Shown piece after piece: positions 1 through 5,962 of a stretch of 9,028 bases of DNA. Under the pieces are notes generated by a model, which saw only the letters and a list, made by a program, of their open reading frames with translations, ran no database searches and had not been told where the DNA came from. Position 1 is the stretch's first letter. Every line of letters begins with the position of its first letter. The position numbers and the translations under genes were made by a program. The DNA is from Thiotrichales bacterium (GTDB lineage: Bacteria; Pseudomonadota; Gammaproteobacteria; J044): positions 1 to 9,028 of the forward strand of contig JANTGN010000101.1 of NCBI GenBank assembly GCA_024762895.1, written 5' to 3'.

Positions 1-51
1 AGTAGATCCAAAGGCCATGGCAACGGCGGTAGCGAATAACATTTTTTTCAT
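1..51 (-). CDS. Secreted or envelope protein, N-terminal fragment (signal peptide only)
   Basis: Reading leftward from an ATG at 51-49, the 17 codons in the window give MKKMLFATAVAMAFGST: two lysines, then a hydrophobic alanine-rich core, as in a Sec signal peptide. A strong Shine-Dalgarno, GAGGTGA (complement of 57-63), lies five bases before the ATG, which fixes the start. The rest of the gene is outside the window, so the mature protein cannot be identified; a periplasmic or outer-membrane protein is likely. It is divergent from the barrel-protein gene at 686. A weak promoter candidate on the minus strand is TTTTTA (107-102), 17 bases, TATATG (84-79). An isolated TTGACA (178-173) has no good -10 partner. 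Confidence 0.75.
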   Translation of the reverse strand, partial: MKKMLFATAVAMAFGST

Positions 52-572
52 AAAAATCACCTCAAAATATTTAAGTTACATATACCTAAACGATGAAAAC
101 CTAAAAACGGTTCCAATTATTTTCAAATTAATCGGATGTCTTAATCGGGAATCTGGCGATACAGATAGAATATGTCAATTATTACAATAAGTTAGGATTG
201 CATGGCATGCGGTGTTAAATATATTCTGTTGGCCAAAATTCAGGTCTTTTATCCAACAGGAGCCTGGATGAATGAATGTCGTGTAGCCTGGTACACAGCA
301 CAAATTAAACTGAAATTTACAAAATCTGAGGCCTGGTTGAACACGGAATGCTTGCAGAGTTTTGATGCTCCGAAATTCGGCCTGCTTTTTTATAGTTATT
401 TAATGAGTAGGTGTAACGAATAAGCATCCAATGACCGAATGATTCTATTGGATGGAACCTAAACCCAGTTTGTAGCGTGTTAATAAGGATGAGAATGATT
501 GTTAAAGAAGGGTTTTCCAACGCCTCCGGCATGAAATACCAAGCAAAGGACATGGAAAATAATCCATACGGA

Positions 573-590
573 AACTGATTTATATCAGTT
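573..590. promoter_or_regulatory. FNR/CRP-family-like operator palindrome
   Basis: AACTGAT-TTAT-ATCAGTT is a perfect 7+7 inverted repeat with a four-base centre. Its core TGAT-N4-ATCA matches the FNR/ANR consensus TTGAT-N4-ATCAA at eight of ten positions, with C/G instead of T/A at the outermost pair. Its centre (581.5) is about 42 bases before the start point expected from the -10-like TAAACT at 612-617, which is the class II activator position. No T-run follows closely, so a terminator is less likely. Binding of an FNR-type oxygen sensor is inferred, not shown. Confidence 0.4.
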
Positions 591-611
591 CATTTGCCTG
601 GTTTTTAGTCC

Positions 612-617
612 TAAACT
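612..617 (+). promoter_or_regulatory. Candidate -10 box for the TPR-barrel gene
   Basis: TAAACT matches TATAAT at four of six positions, and transcription would start near 623-624. No good -35 lies 17 bases upstream, as is common for promoters that need an activator. The palindrome at 573-590 sits where a class II activator would bind. The leader would be about 60 bases and would contain the AGGAC...GTCCT hairpin (642-659). Confidence 0.3.
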
Positions 618-685
618 AATCATTCATTTGTGGGATAAGTCAGGACCCTGGTTTGTCCTCTACTTTTCTAGAGCCATAAAGAGCC

Positions 686-1951
686 ATGAGACATAGCGCA
701 AAATTCAAAGCCCTTCTAGCAGCCTTTATCATATTCTGTGCCACCGATGTGATGGCGGCGGCTGAGACAGATTATGAACTGGGTGTTGAAGCCTTCAAGT
801 CCGGGGACAATGAGGCTGCGGTGACTTACTTCGAATCCGCAAAAAAGCAGGGTATGGATACGGTGGCATTACGCTATAACCTGGCAAGCAGTTATTACAA
901 GGTTGGTCGGTATGAAGATGCCAGGGAATATTTTATTGATTTGCTGAAAACCGATGCAATGCGCGATCTTGCAGAGTACAACCTTGGATTAATTGCCATC
1001 AAGCAAAAGGAATGGAGTATTGCCCGTGAGCATTTCAATGCCGTGGTGGAATCAGGAAGAGATGAAAAATTAACGGGGCTGTCCAAAAAGCAGTTATCGG
1101 CATTGAGCCAGGAGGAAAGTCGTTTCAAGGTCTTTCTCTTTGGTAATATTGGGTATGACGATAATATCGTATCCGTTTCAGACGATTCCGCTCTTAACCT
1201 GTCGGATAACCTTTATGACCTGTATGCATCGGCGAATTATCTGCTTGCCGGTAAACGAGATAATGGATGGATTGTTGATGGCTCGCTGTATCGGCTCGGT
1301 TACAGTAAATACAACGAATATGACATCGGCCTCTACTGGCTGGGAGTAAAAAAGACCTTCAAGCTCGCTGGCTGGAACTCAGGCGCCCACCTCAAGCTGT
1401 ATAAATCAACCTATGGTGGTGATGATTACCTCACCTCAGGAATGATCGACCTGACCACCAGGAAGAGATTCGCCGGTACGAATGGTATTAATCTGCGATA
1501 TCGATACGAAGATATACGTAGCGATAATACTATTTATGACTATCTTGCGGGTTGGCGTCAGCGTGTCAGTGCGGAATATCGTTACTTCACCCGTAATAGC
1601 CTCACTCAGGTTAACTACGAGCTTGAGCTAAACAACAGGGGTGAACTCATTACGCCGACTTATTCGTATGAATTCTCGCCTACACGCAATACGCTACGCG
1701 GCAAGTACACGCATAAGCTCAAGCAATGGCGTTTAGGTGGTGACCTGGCCTACCGCAATAGTGCCTTTCCTGCTTCAGATACTATCGACCGTACAGACAG
1801 TCAATGGTCGCTGGCGCTCTTTGCCGAATATCACATTGATAGAAAATTCAAAATTACCAGCAAGGTTCAATATATCGATAACCAGTCAAGCGAAGAGCAG
1901 TATGTCTATGATAAATCTATCATTAAGATTGGGTTAAGCAAGATATTCTAG
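686..1951 (+). CDS. Outer-membrane beta-barrel protein with N-terminal TPR domain (Slam-like architecture)
   Basis: The 421-residue protein begins with a Sec signal peptide (basic residues 2-8, hydrophobic 9-19, probable cleavage after VMA at 22-24). Residues about 28-145 form roughly three TPR-like helical repeats, for example YELGVEAFKSGDNEAAVTYF, YNLASSYYKVGRYEDAREYF and YNLGLIAIKQKEWSIAREHF. From about residue 146 (FKVFLFGNIGYDDN) to the end it alternates aromatic and polar residues, as in transmembrane beta strands, and it ends in Phe, the typical outer-membrane assembly signal. A periplasmic TPR domain plus a C-terminal barrel of about 275 residues is the plan of surface lipoprotein assembly modifiers (Slam/DUF560) and related barrels of unknown role. 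I infer an export or assembly role but cannot name a substrate. The ribosome site is weak (AAAGAG, 678-683), and GAGCCAT is directly repeated at 671 and 681 across the start. It appears to be a single gene facing a convergent neighbour. Confidence 0.8.
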   Translation: MRHSAKFKALLAAFIIFCATDVMAAAETDYELGVEAFKSGDNEAAVTYFESAKKQGMDTVALRYNLASSYYKVGRYEDAREYFIDLLKTDAMRDLAEYNLGLIAIKQKEWSIAREHFNAVVESGRDEKLTGLSKKQLSALSQEESRFKVFLFGNIGYDDNIVSVSDDSALNLSDNLYDLYASANYLLAGKRDNGWIVDGSLYRLGYSKYNEYDIGLYWLGVKKTFKLAGWNSGAHLKLYKSTYGGDDYLTSGMIDLTTRKRFAGTNGINLRYRYEDIRSDNTIYDYLAGWRQRVSAEYRYFTRNSLTQVNYELELNNRGELITPTYSYEFSPTRNTLRGKYTHKLKQWRLGGDLAYRNSAFPASDTIDRTDSQWSLALFAEYHIDRKFKITSKVQYIDNQSSEEQYVYDKSIIKIGLSKIF

Positions 1952-1960
1952 AAGCGCAAT

Positions 1961-2019
1961 AAAAAAACAGGGTCAGAGAGCAATTTCAGCTAAAATTTAA
2001 CAAGGGATCTCAGACCCTG
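1961..2019 (-). terminator. GGGTC inverted repeat: minus-strand rho-independent terminator, REP-like element
   Basis: The arms CAGGGTCAGAGA (1968-1979) and TCTCAGACCCTG (2008-2019) are complementary at 11 of 12 positions. A shorter inner pair, AATTT (1982-1986) and AAATT (1993-1997), lies between them. On the minus strand the stem is followed directly by seven T residues (complement of 1961-1967), so it should terminate the SDR/SnoaL-like transcript whose last stop codon is at 2031. On the plus strand there is no T-run after the stem, so termination of the barrel gene here would be weaker. GGGTC-A-GAG/CTC-GACCC palindromes of this type recur between genes in many proteobacteria and resemble REP-type sequences. 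That origin is recalled from general knowledge; only one copy is seen here. Confidence 0.6.
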
Positions 2020-2030
2020 AGTGGTTCTCA

Positions 2031-2444
2031 TTATGAAAGGGACGCTACCCCTAGCTGTTGCATCAGGCCCAGCTGATCCAGTACTTCCCATTCCTCCCTG
2101 ATCTTGTCTTCCCTGAATTGGCTGAGCACCATGCCGTTGATATTGATCGGATTGCCGGTGGCCGGAATTCCCATGAATTCGGCTTTATGGGTTCCCGTCA
2201 GGGTGAAGCTGCTCACGGTCTTGTCGCCCTCGGCCACTAGCTCGTCGATGTTCAGATGCAGATCGGGAAACGCGCTGCGCAAGCCTGTAAAAAATGCCTT
2301 GAGTGCTTCGGCCCCATGCAGTTCCTGACTGGGGGAGCGAAATACGTAGTCGGGATGCACGAGTTCATCCAGTACCGAAAGGTCTCCTTTGTTAATGGCC
2401 TCGTCGATAAAACGGTGTATGACTGCTTTATGTGATGCGGACAT
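2031..2444 (-). CDS. SnoaL-like / ester cyclase family protein (NTF2-like fold)
   Basis: This 137-residue protein fits the SnoaL-like polyketide/ester cyclase family, small alpha+beta cone proteins usually of 120-150 residues. An N-terminal helix (about residues 3-28, VIHRFIDEAINKGDLSVLDE) leads into the family hallmark HPDYVFRSP. Next come HGAEALKAFFTGLRSAFPD, the EGD turn and strand pattern VSSFTLTGTH, and a closing strand before EEWEVLDQLGLMQQLG. Many relatives are annotated only from the fold, so the substrate is unknown; true polyketide cyclisation is unlikely without polyketide genes nearby. AAGGAG lies seven bases before the ATG. The gene follows the SDR gene by 37 bases on the same strand and should share its promoter. 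It is probably controlled by the divergent TetR regulator. Confidence 0.85.
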   Translation of the reverse strand: MSASHKAVIHRFIDEAINKGDLSVLDELVHPDYVFRSPSQELHGAEALKAFFTGLRSAFPDLHLNIDELVAEGDKTVSSFTLTGTHKAEFMGIPATGNPININGMVLSQFREDKIREEWEVLDQLGLMQQLGVASLS

Positions 2445-2481
2445 GATGATCTCCTTGTGATTCGCGTTGTAGTAACCCTGC

Positions 2482-3117
2482 TTAATATGAAACCGCGGGA
2501 GTCTGATGCAGGTAGTGGTTATTCGTTACCTGTTTCAGCATGAAGTCGGCGACATCGGCCCGTGAGATCCTGATCTTGCTGGCCGGATCGGATGCCGTGA
2601 ATCCATGTCGATAGGACCCGGTATGCACCCCGTCGGTCATGGATCCCGGGCGTACGATGACCCAGTCCAGGGAGCTTTCCCTGATGATCGCTTCTTGCTG
2701 CTCGTGATCCGCATAGGCGTTGCGCAATATGAGGGGAAAGATCAGATACCTGTAATAAAAGGGCAGCAGGTCGTGGCTGTCGCCCGCGCCGAAGCCGGAC
2801 TGGCAGACGAGCCGTTTCACCCCAGTCTGTTGCATGGCGCGGATGATGTTCTTTGTCCCCTTTGTACGTATCAGGCTCTTATCGGTTGCCGGCGCACCCA
2901 GGGTGCATAGGACGGCGTCCTGTCCCTTAACGGACTCCTCGACCGAGGCCGGGTCCTGGACATCACCCTGCAGCACCTGTAGCTGCTCATGTGCCAGTTC
3001 CTGGGGGAGTTTTTCCGGATGACGTGCAAATGCACTGACTGTGTGTCCCTGTTCCAGGGCCTGTGATACCAGCTGGCGGCCGGTACCCCCTGTAGATCCA
3101 AAAATAATCAGTTTCAT
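2482..3117 (-). CDS. Atypical short-chain dehydrogenase / NAD(P)-binding protein
   Basis: This 211-residue Rossmann-fold protein belongs to the NAD(P)H-binding, biliverdin-reductase-B/YwnB-like atypical SDR group. It opens with MKLIIFGSTGGTGRQ, carrying the dinucleotide-binding glycine motif at residues 7-13. Then come a second strand with AFARHPEKL (R in a position that favours NADP), GDVQD, and AVLCTLGAP at the end of the fourth strand. The C-terminal half has HEQQEAIIRESSLDWVIVRPG, typical of this group, which lacks the classical YxxxK pair. It probably acts as a small oxidoreductase or redox sensor; the substrate is unknown. I start it at 3117 because GGAGGG lies eight bases upstream. An in-frame ATG at 3159 lies inside the operator and has no ribosome site. 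It is the first gene of the two-gene minus operon divergent from the TetR gene. Confidence 0.85.
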   Translation of the reverse strand: MKLIIFGSTGGTGRQLVSQALEQGHTVSAFARHPEKLPQELAHEQLQVLQGDVQDPASVEESVKGQDAVLCTLGAPATDKSLIRTKGTKNIIRAMQQTGVKRLVCQSGFGAGDSHDLLPFYYRYLIFPLILRNAYADHEQQEAIIRESSLDWVIVRPGSMTDGVHTGSYRHGFTASDPASKIRISRADVADFMLKQVTNNHYLHQTPAVSY

Positions 3118-3144
3118 GATGATTCCCTCCTTTGGGATTGTCGC

Positions 3145-3174
3145 TTGACAGTGTGTCAATTGACAGTATGTAAA
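3145..3174. promoter_or_regulatory. Tandem palindromic operator between the SDR and TetR genes
   Basis: TTGACAGTGTGTCAA (3145-3159) is a perfect 6-3-6 inverted repeat. It is followed with no gap by TTGACAGTATGTAAA (3160-3174), the same unit with three changes, one of them in the symmetric arms. The junction TGTCAATTGACA (3154-3165) is also a perfect 12-base palindrome. Two dyads in the short gap between a TetR gene and a divergent operon are the usual arrangement of a TetR operator, so binding by the 3196 product to repress both directions is the natural inference. The second unit also supplies the -35 of the regulator gene. Confidence 0.75.
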
Positions 3175-3188
3175 GCGTAGGTTAGGGT
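3160..3188 (+). promoter_or_regulatory. Promoter of the TetR-family gene, overlapping the operator
   Basis: A consensus -35 TTGACA (3160-3165) is followed after exactly 17 bases by TAGGGT (3183-3188), which matches TATAAT at T, A and the final T. Transcription would start about seven bases further, near 3195, almost on the ATG at 3196. The -35 lies inside the second operator unit, so a bound repressor would block it: autoregulation is likely. Confidence 0.5.
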
Positions 3189-3195
3189 TTACAGC

Positions 3196-3795
3196 ATGTC
3201 AAGTAATGAAATCGATACCAGAACCCGAATCCTTGAGGCAACGTGGCAGCTCCTGGAAGCCCGTCATGGCCAGGGTGTCAGCATGAGTGAAATTGCCAGG
3301 GCCGCAGGGATCTCGCGGCAGGCGGTCTACCTCCACTTCAGTTCACGGACGGAGCTGATGATTGCGACGACGCAGTACGTGGATGAGATCAAGGGGCTCA
3401 ATGAACGCCTCAGCCAGCTCGATGCAGCCATTAGCGGCATCGAGCTGCTCGATACCTGTGTCGAGGTGTGGGGCTACTACATCCCGGAGATCTATGGAAT
3501 CGCCAAGGCACTGCTCAACATCCGGGAGACCGACGAGGCAGCAGCCGCGGCCTGGGATGGATCCATGGGTTGCCTGCGTGATGTCTGCCGGCAGATCGTC
3601 GAGGCACTGGAGGGCGATGGTATGCTTGCCTCTGAGTGGTCCCATGACGATGCTGTCGATATGATGTATACCCTGTTGTCGATTCAAAATTGGGAGCAAC
3701 TGACCAGGGAGTCTGGATGGTCTACAGGGCAGTATGTAGAGAGGATGAAGATGGTAATGAAGCGATTGTTTGTTGAATATCTTGTCAATGAATAA
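3196..3795 (+). CDS. TetR/AcrR-family transcriptional regulator
   Basis: This 199-residue protein has the usual TetR length and plan. Residues 9-60 form the DNA-binding domain: helix 1 RTRILEATWQLLEARHG, then the helix-turn-helix VSMSEIARAAGISRQAVYLH (28-47) followed by FSSRTEL. The remaining helical part is the ligand-binding and dimer domain and is not conserved enough to predict an inducer. It is divergent from the SDR/SnoaL-like operon and probably represses that operon and itself through the tandem palindromes at 3145-3174. No Shine-Dalgarno precedes the ATG; upstream in-frame codons give no start before a TAG at 3178. The predicted transcription start nearly coincides with the ATG, so translation may be leaderless. 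Downstream, 88 bases with hairpins separate it from the membrane-protein operon. Confidence 0.9.
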   Translation: MSSNEIDTRTRILEATWQLLEARHGQGVSMSEIARAAGISRQAVYLHFSSRTELMIATTQYVDEIKGLNERLSQLDAAISGIELLDTCVEVWGYYIPEIYGIAKALLNIRETDEAAAAAWDGSMGCLRDVCRQIVEALEGDGMLASEWSHDDAVDMMYTLLSIQNWEQLTRESGWSTGQYVERMKMVMKRLFVEYLVNE

Positions 3796-3831
3796 TTTGA
3801 AAATTTCGGGGTATTCAATGACGGAAATACA

Positions 3832-3849
3832 ATAGCATCGGGATGCTAT
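3832..3849. repeat. Perfect 18-base palindromic hairpin ATAGCATC-GG-GATGCTAT
   Basis: Eight-base arms with a two-base centre are exactly complementary; as RNA this would fold as seven pairs with a CGGG loop. No T-run follows, so it is not a classical terminator on the plus strand. It lies between the TetR gene and the antiporter operon and could be a protein-binding site for the operon promoter or part of a two-hairpin end to the TetR transcript. Confidence 0.45.
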
Positions 3850-3853
3850 GCTT

Positions 3854-3875
3854 AAGGCTAAATAATTAGCTTTTT
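3854..3875 (+). terminator. Candidate weak terminator after the TetR gene
   Basis: AAGGCTAA (3854-3861) pairs with TTAGCTTT (3866-3873), allowing one G-U, across an ATAA loop, and the T-run continues to 3875. The stem is AU-rich, so termination may be partial and some transcription may run on into the gene at 3887. AATAAT (3861-3866) also resembles a -10 box, so the same bases may instead be promoter. Confidence 0.35.
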
Positions 3876-3886
3876 GGGGAATCTTG

Positions 3887-4129
3887 ATGGATGTTCAGTT
3901 GCTCACGCGATTCTTCATGTGGTGCACTATTCTCAATGGCGGATTGCTTATTCTGTGGATGACGGTCTATATGCTGGCGCCGGATCTGACCTATCGCACC
4001 CAGAGTAAGTGGTTTGCCATTTCCAGGGAGGACTTTGATGTAGCGTATTATTCTTTTCTGGGTCTGTTCAAAACTTTCTATATTGTCTTTAACGCCGTTC
4101 CTTTTATTGCGCTTTTGATCGTGGGGTGA
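3887..4129 (+). CDS. Small two-helix membrane protein, DUF6868-like
   Basis: This is an 80-residue protein with two predicted membrane helices (about residues 10-31 and 55-78). A conserved-looking polar link between them contains TYRTQSKWFAISREDFD. The layout, with RFFMWCTILN at the start, a short loop with W and ISRE.FD, and NAVPFIALLIVG at the end, resembles what I recall of the DUF6868 family, of unknown function. I start at the ATG at 3887 because GGGGA (3876-3880) is six bases upstream; a TTG at 3884 would be too close. It overlaps or abuts the next membrane-protein gene and lies two genes before a cation:proton antiporter, so a small accessory role in that complex is possible but unproven. 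Confidence 0.7.
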   Translation: MDVQLLTRFFMWCTILNGGLLILWMTVYMLAPDLTYRTQSKWFAISREDFDVAYYSFLGLFKTFYIVFNAVPFIALLIVG

Positions 4130-4131
4130 GT

Positions 4132-4605
4132 ATGAATGCTTCTAGCTGGTATCGGGGACGTACAGCCGGGTTCTGGTTTATCCTGCTCATATTTCTGATC
4201 TCGGTGCTGTTGCTCTTTATAGGCCAGACGATGGCCGTGCTGAACTATGGCTTCGCCGTGTCGATAGGGATGCAGGAAGATGTACGAGAGATCAGCGAGT
4301 TTGGTGTTGCGGTTAATCGTGCATTTGGAGCCAGTGATACGCTGGTCTATATTCCTTTGATCCTCTTGTCCATCGTTGGCCTGATCCTGAGAAAGCGTTG
4401 GGCCCTGATCTCCACGGCTTGCGTCATGGGGATCTCGTCCTACTGGACTGCCACGGTGGCCTTTATGTTCTGGTACCTGGAAGGTGTCCCCAACTATAGT
4501 TTTCAACCGGGTATGGAATACTGGCTAATCATCTCGTTTTATTTTGTGTTTGGGGTATGGGGGCTGTGGTATCTGTCTTTACGAGGGGATGCATTGAATC
4601 GATGA
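4132..4605 (+). CDS. Four-helix inner-membrane protein of unknown function
   Basis: I do not recognise this family. From the ATG the protein has 157 residues and four likely membrane helices, about 12-38, 71-86, 90-116 and 131-150. Between helices 1 and 2 is a polar segment of some 30 residues (MQEDVREISEFGVAVNRAFGASD), probably periplasmic if the arginine-rich N terminus (YRGR) is inside. Tryptophan and tyrosine cluster near the membrane ends. A GTG at 4126 would overlap the previous stop (GTGA) and add two residues. I prefer the ATG because GGGG (4123-4126) is then correctly spaced. Position between a two-helix protein and a CPA2 antiporter suggests cotranscription and perhaps a joint membrane function. 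Confidence 0.75.
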   Translation: MNASSWYRGRTAGFWFILLIFLISVLLLFIGQTMAVLNYGFAVSIGMQEDVREISEFGVAVNRAFGASDTLVYIPLILLSIVGLILRKRWALISTACVMGISSYWTATVAFMFWYLEGVPNYSFQPGMEYWLIISFYFVFGVWGLWYLSLRGDALNR

Positions 4606-4663
4606 TCAATTCTGAACTGATGGCTCCCGCCGGACTATCGGAAAGAATTGAAGCAGGAAAGTG

Positions 4664-5830
4664 ATGAATCTCGATAGCATTATTTTTCAGCTCAGTGCGA
4701 TTATTATCGGTGCCGCCGTCCTGGGCACAATGTTTCTGTATGCCCGGCAGCCTATAATCATCGCCTATATCGCTATTGGGGTCATCATCGGCCCCAGTGG
4801 CTTTGGGTTAATCAAAAATACAGATCATATTGAGCAGATCTCACACATTGGTGTCATCCTGCTGTTATTCCTGATCGGCCTGAATCTGCAACCCGCGCGA
4901 TTGATGGGTTTGTTTCGTGAAACCTCCTTGCTCACCTTCAGTACCTCGTTAATATTTTTTCTTGTCTCTATGCTGTTTGCCATCCTGATCGGGCTCGATC
5001 TTCATAGTGCAGTGATCTTTGGTGCGGCTATGATGTTCTCCAGCACCGTGATTGGCCTGAAGTTGATACCGACAACCACGCTCCATCACAAACGTACCGG
5101 TGAGATCATGACCAGTATCCTGTTGCTACAGGATATTCTTGCAATTCTGTTTATTCTATATCTTGCCGGTGACAAGAGTGGGCCGGTCCTGCTCACCTTT
5201 ACCTTTCTGATCTTGAAATTTGTACTGATTATTATTCTTTCTTTTGCAGGGGTGCGTTTTATTATGACGCCCCTGTTAATGCGATTTGATGTGATTCAGG
5301 AGTATACCTTTCTAGCGACACTGGCCTGGTGTCTGTTGTGGGCGGTCGGTGCGCACGTGCTCGGTCTTTCTTATGAACTGGGCGCCTTTGTGGCGGGGCT
5401 CTCGATCGCATCGTGTAGCGTGGCCCTGGTGATCGCCGAGCACTTAAAGCCCCTGCGGGAGTTTTTTCTGATCCTGTTCTTCTTCGCTGTAGGCGCCGGT
5501 CTGAGTACAGATATAGAGCCCTGGCTCCTAATCGCAGCCATGCTTTTTGGCATGTTGCTGGTACCGATGAAGGCCTGGGTATTTCGGCGTGCCTTTAAGT
5601 GGACAGGGGTGTCGGCCAGTCCTTCCAGGGAGCTGGCGGCACGGCTTGGTCAGTCGAGTGAGTTTTCCATCCTGGTAGCATATACGGCGCTCACCATGGG
5701 TCTGTTATCGGGTGAGAATGCCATGTTGATACAATTATCGACGATCGTTTCGTTCGTCGTATCGACCTACTGGGTTGTCTTGAAATATCCAACGACCATC
5801 GCGGGGGATGACAGGTTGCGTCAGGACTAG
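4664..5830 (+). CDS. Kef/CPA2-type monovalent cation:proton antiporter, membrane domain only
   Basis: This is a 388-residue polytopic membrane protein of the Na+/H+ exchanger (CPA2) fold, near Kef-type potassium and sodium antiporters. Family landmarks in order are GPSGFGL (43-49), LFLIGLNL (68-75), FSSTVIGLKLI (125-135), the LQD motif with the ion-coupling Asp157, ELGAFVAGLSIA (238-249), PLREFFLILFFFAVG (263-277) and GQSSEFSIL (329-337). The protein ends soon after the last helix, so the cytoplasmic TrkA-N/TrkA-C (RCK) domain of KefB/KefC is absent; the stop is a plain TAG with no sign of a frameshift. It should exchange Na+ or K+ for H+ across the inner membrane; ion choice cannot be read from sequence. 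AGGA (4655-4658) supports the ATG at 4664 over a GTG at 4661. It is last in a three-gene run, 58 bases after the four-helix protein. Confidence 0.88.
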   Translation: MNLDSIIFQLSAIIIGAAVLGTMFLYARQPIIIAYIAIGVIIGPSGFGLIKNTDHIEQISHIGVILLLFLIGLNLQPARLMGLFRETSLLTFSTSLIFFLVSMLFAILIGLDLHSAVIFGAAMMFSSTVIGLKLIPTTTLHHKRTGEIMTSILLLQDILAILFILYLAGDKSGPVLLTFTFLILKFVLIIILSFAGVRFIMTPLLMRFDVIQEYTFLATLAWCLLWAVGAHVLGLSYELGAFVAGLSIASCSVALVIAEHLKPLREFFLILFFFAVGAGLSTDIEPWLLIAAMLFGMLLVPMKAWVFRRAFKWTGVSASPSRELAARLGQSSEFSILVAYTALTMGLLSGENAMLIQLSTIVSFVVSTYWVVLKYPTTIAGDDRLRQD

Positions 5831-5962
5831 GTAATTGATGATCCTGTACTTGTTCTTATCATTGAACCGGTAAAGTGCAGGCGGCTGGCTGAAAGCAATG
5901 TATGCCACTGAATTATAGGCATTTTGCACCCTGTCCTGGTGAAGGGGGGCGGCTGATGTGTT

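Larger units (their letters stand above)
52..685. other. Long AT-rich divergent intergenic region with inverted repeats, no convincing gene
   Basis: This region separates two divergent envelope-protein genes. Short open frames exist (202-423 plus, 317-553 minus), but neither has a good ribosome site or a recognisable protein, and their codon use looks random. Visible structure: GTGTA-GCCTGG-TACAC at 281-296; CATCCAAT...ATTGGATG at 425-454 with an inner GAAT-G-ATTC; a weak Fur-box-like stretch at 485-503; an FNR-like palindrome at 573-590; and AGGAC...GTCCT at 642-659 in the probable leader of the next gene. The hexamer GCCTGG recurs four times (262, 286, 331, 596). The region is long enough to hide a small RNA, but I cannot show one. 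Confidence 0.5.

Noticed and set aside
202..423. Plus-strand open frame of 73 codons in the upstream intergenic region
   Set aside because: It has no clear ribosome site, no recognisable domain, an odd residue mix, and overlaps another random frame on the opposite strand.
317..553. Minus-strand open frame of 78 codons
   Set aside because: It has no Shine-Dalgarno or family resemblance and overlaps inverted repeats; it looks like chance.
262..601. Four copies of GCCTGG in the intergenic region
   Set aside because: Spacing is irregular (24, 45 and 265 bases) and flanks are not shared, so a functional repeat cannot be argued.
1..3102. The repeat GTAGATCCAAA at 2-12 and 3092-3102
   Set aside because: Both copies encode the tetrapeptide FGST on the minus strand in unrelated proteins; a chance 11-base match with no flanking similarity.
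3118..3159. Longer start for the SDR protein at 3159, adding 14 residues
   Set aside because: The extra codons lie over the operator, lack a ribosome site and precede the conserved Rossmann start; GGAGGG marks 3117.
3343..3699. Minus-strand open frame of 118 codons inside the TetR gene
   Set aside because: It is an antisense shadow of a clear TetR-family protein.
4078..4506. Minus-strand open frame of 142 codons opposite the four-helix membrane protein
   Set aside because: It is rich in D, Q, H and G, as expected from the antisense of a hydrophobic gene, and has no ribosome site; the plus-strand frames form coherent membrane proteins.
5884..5906. Possible sigma-54 promoter around TGGCTGAAAGCAATG
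   Set aside because: The GG and GC pair are not at the required -24/-12 spacing.
5735..5929. Minus-strand frame of 64 codons overlapping the end of the antiporter gene
   Set aside because: It has no ribosome site or recognisable family and mostly overlaps coding sequence and spacer.
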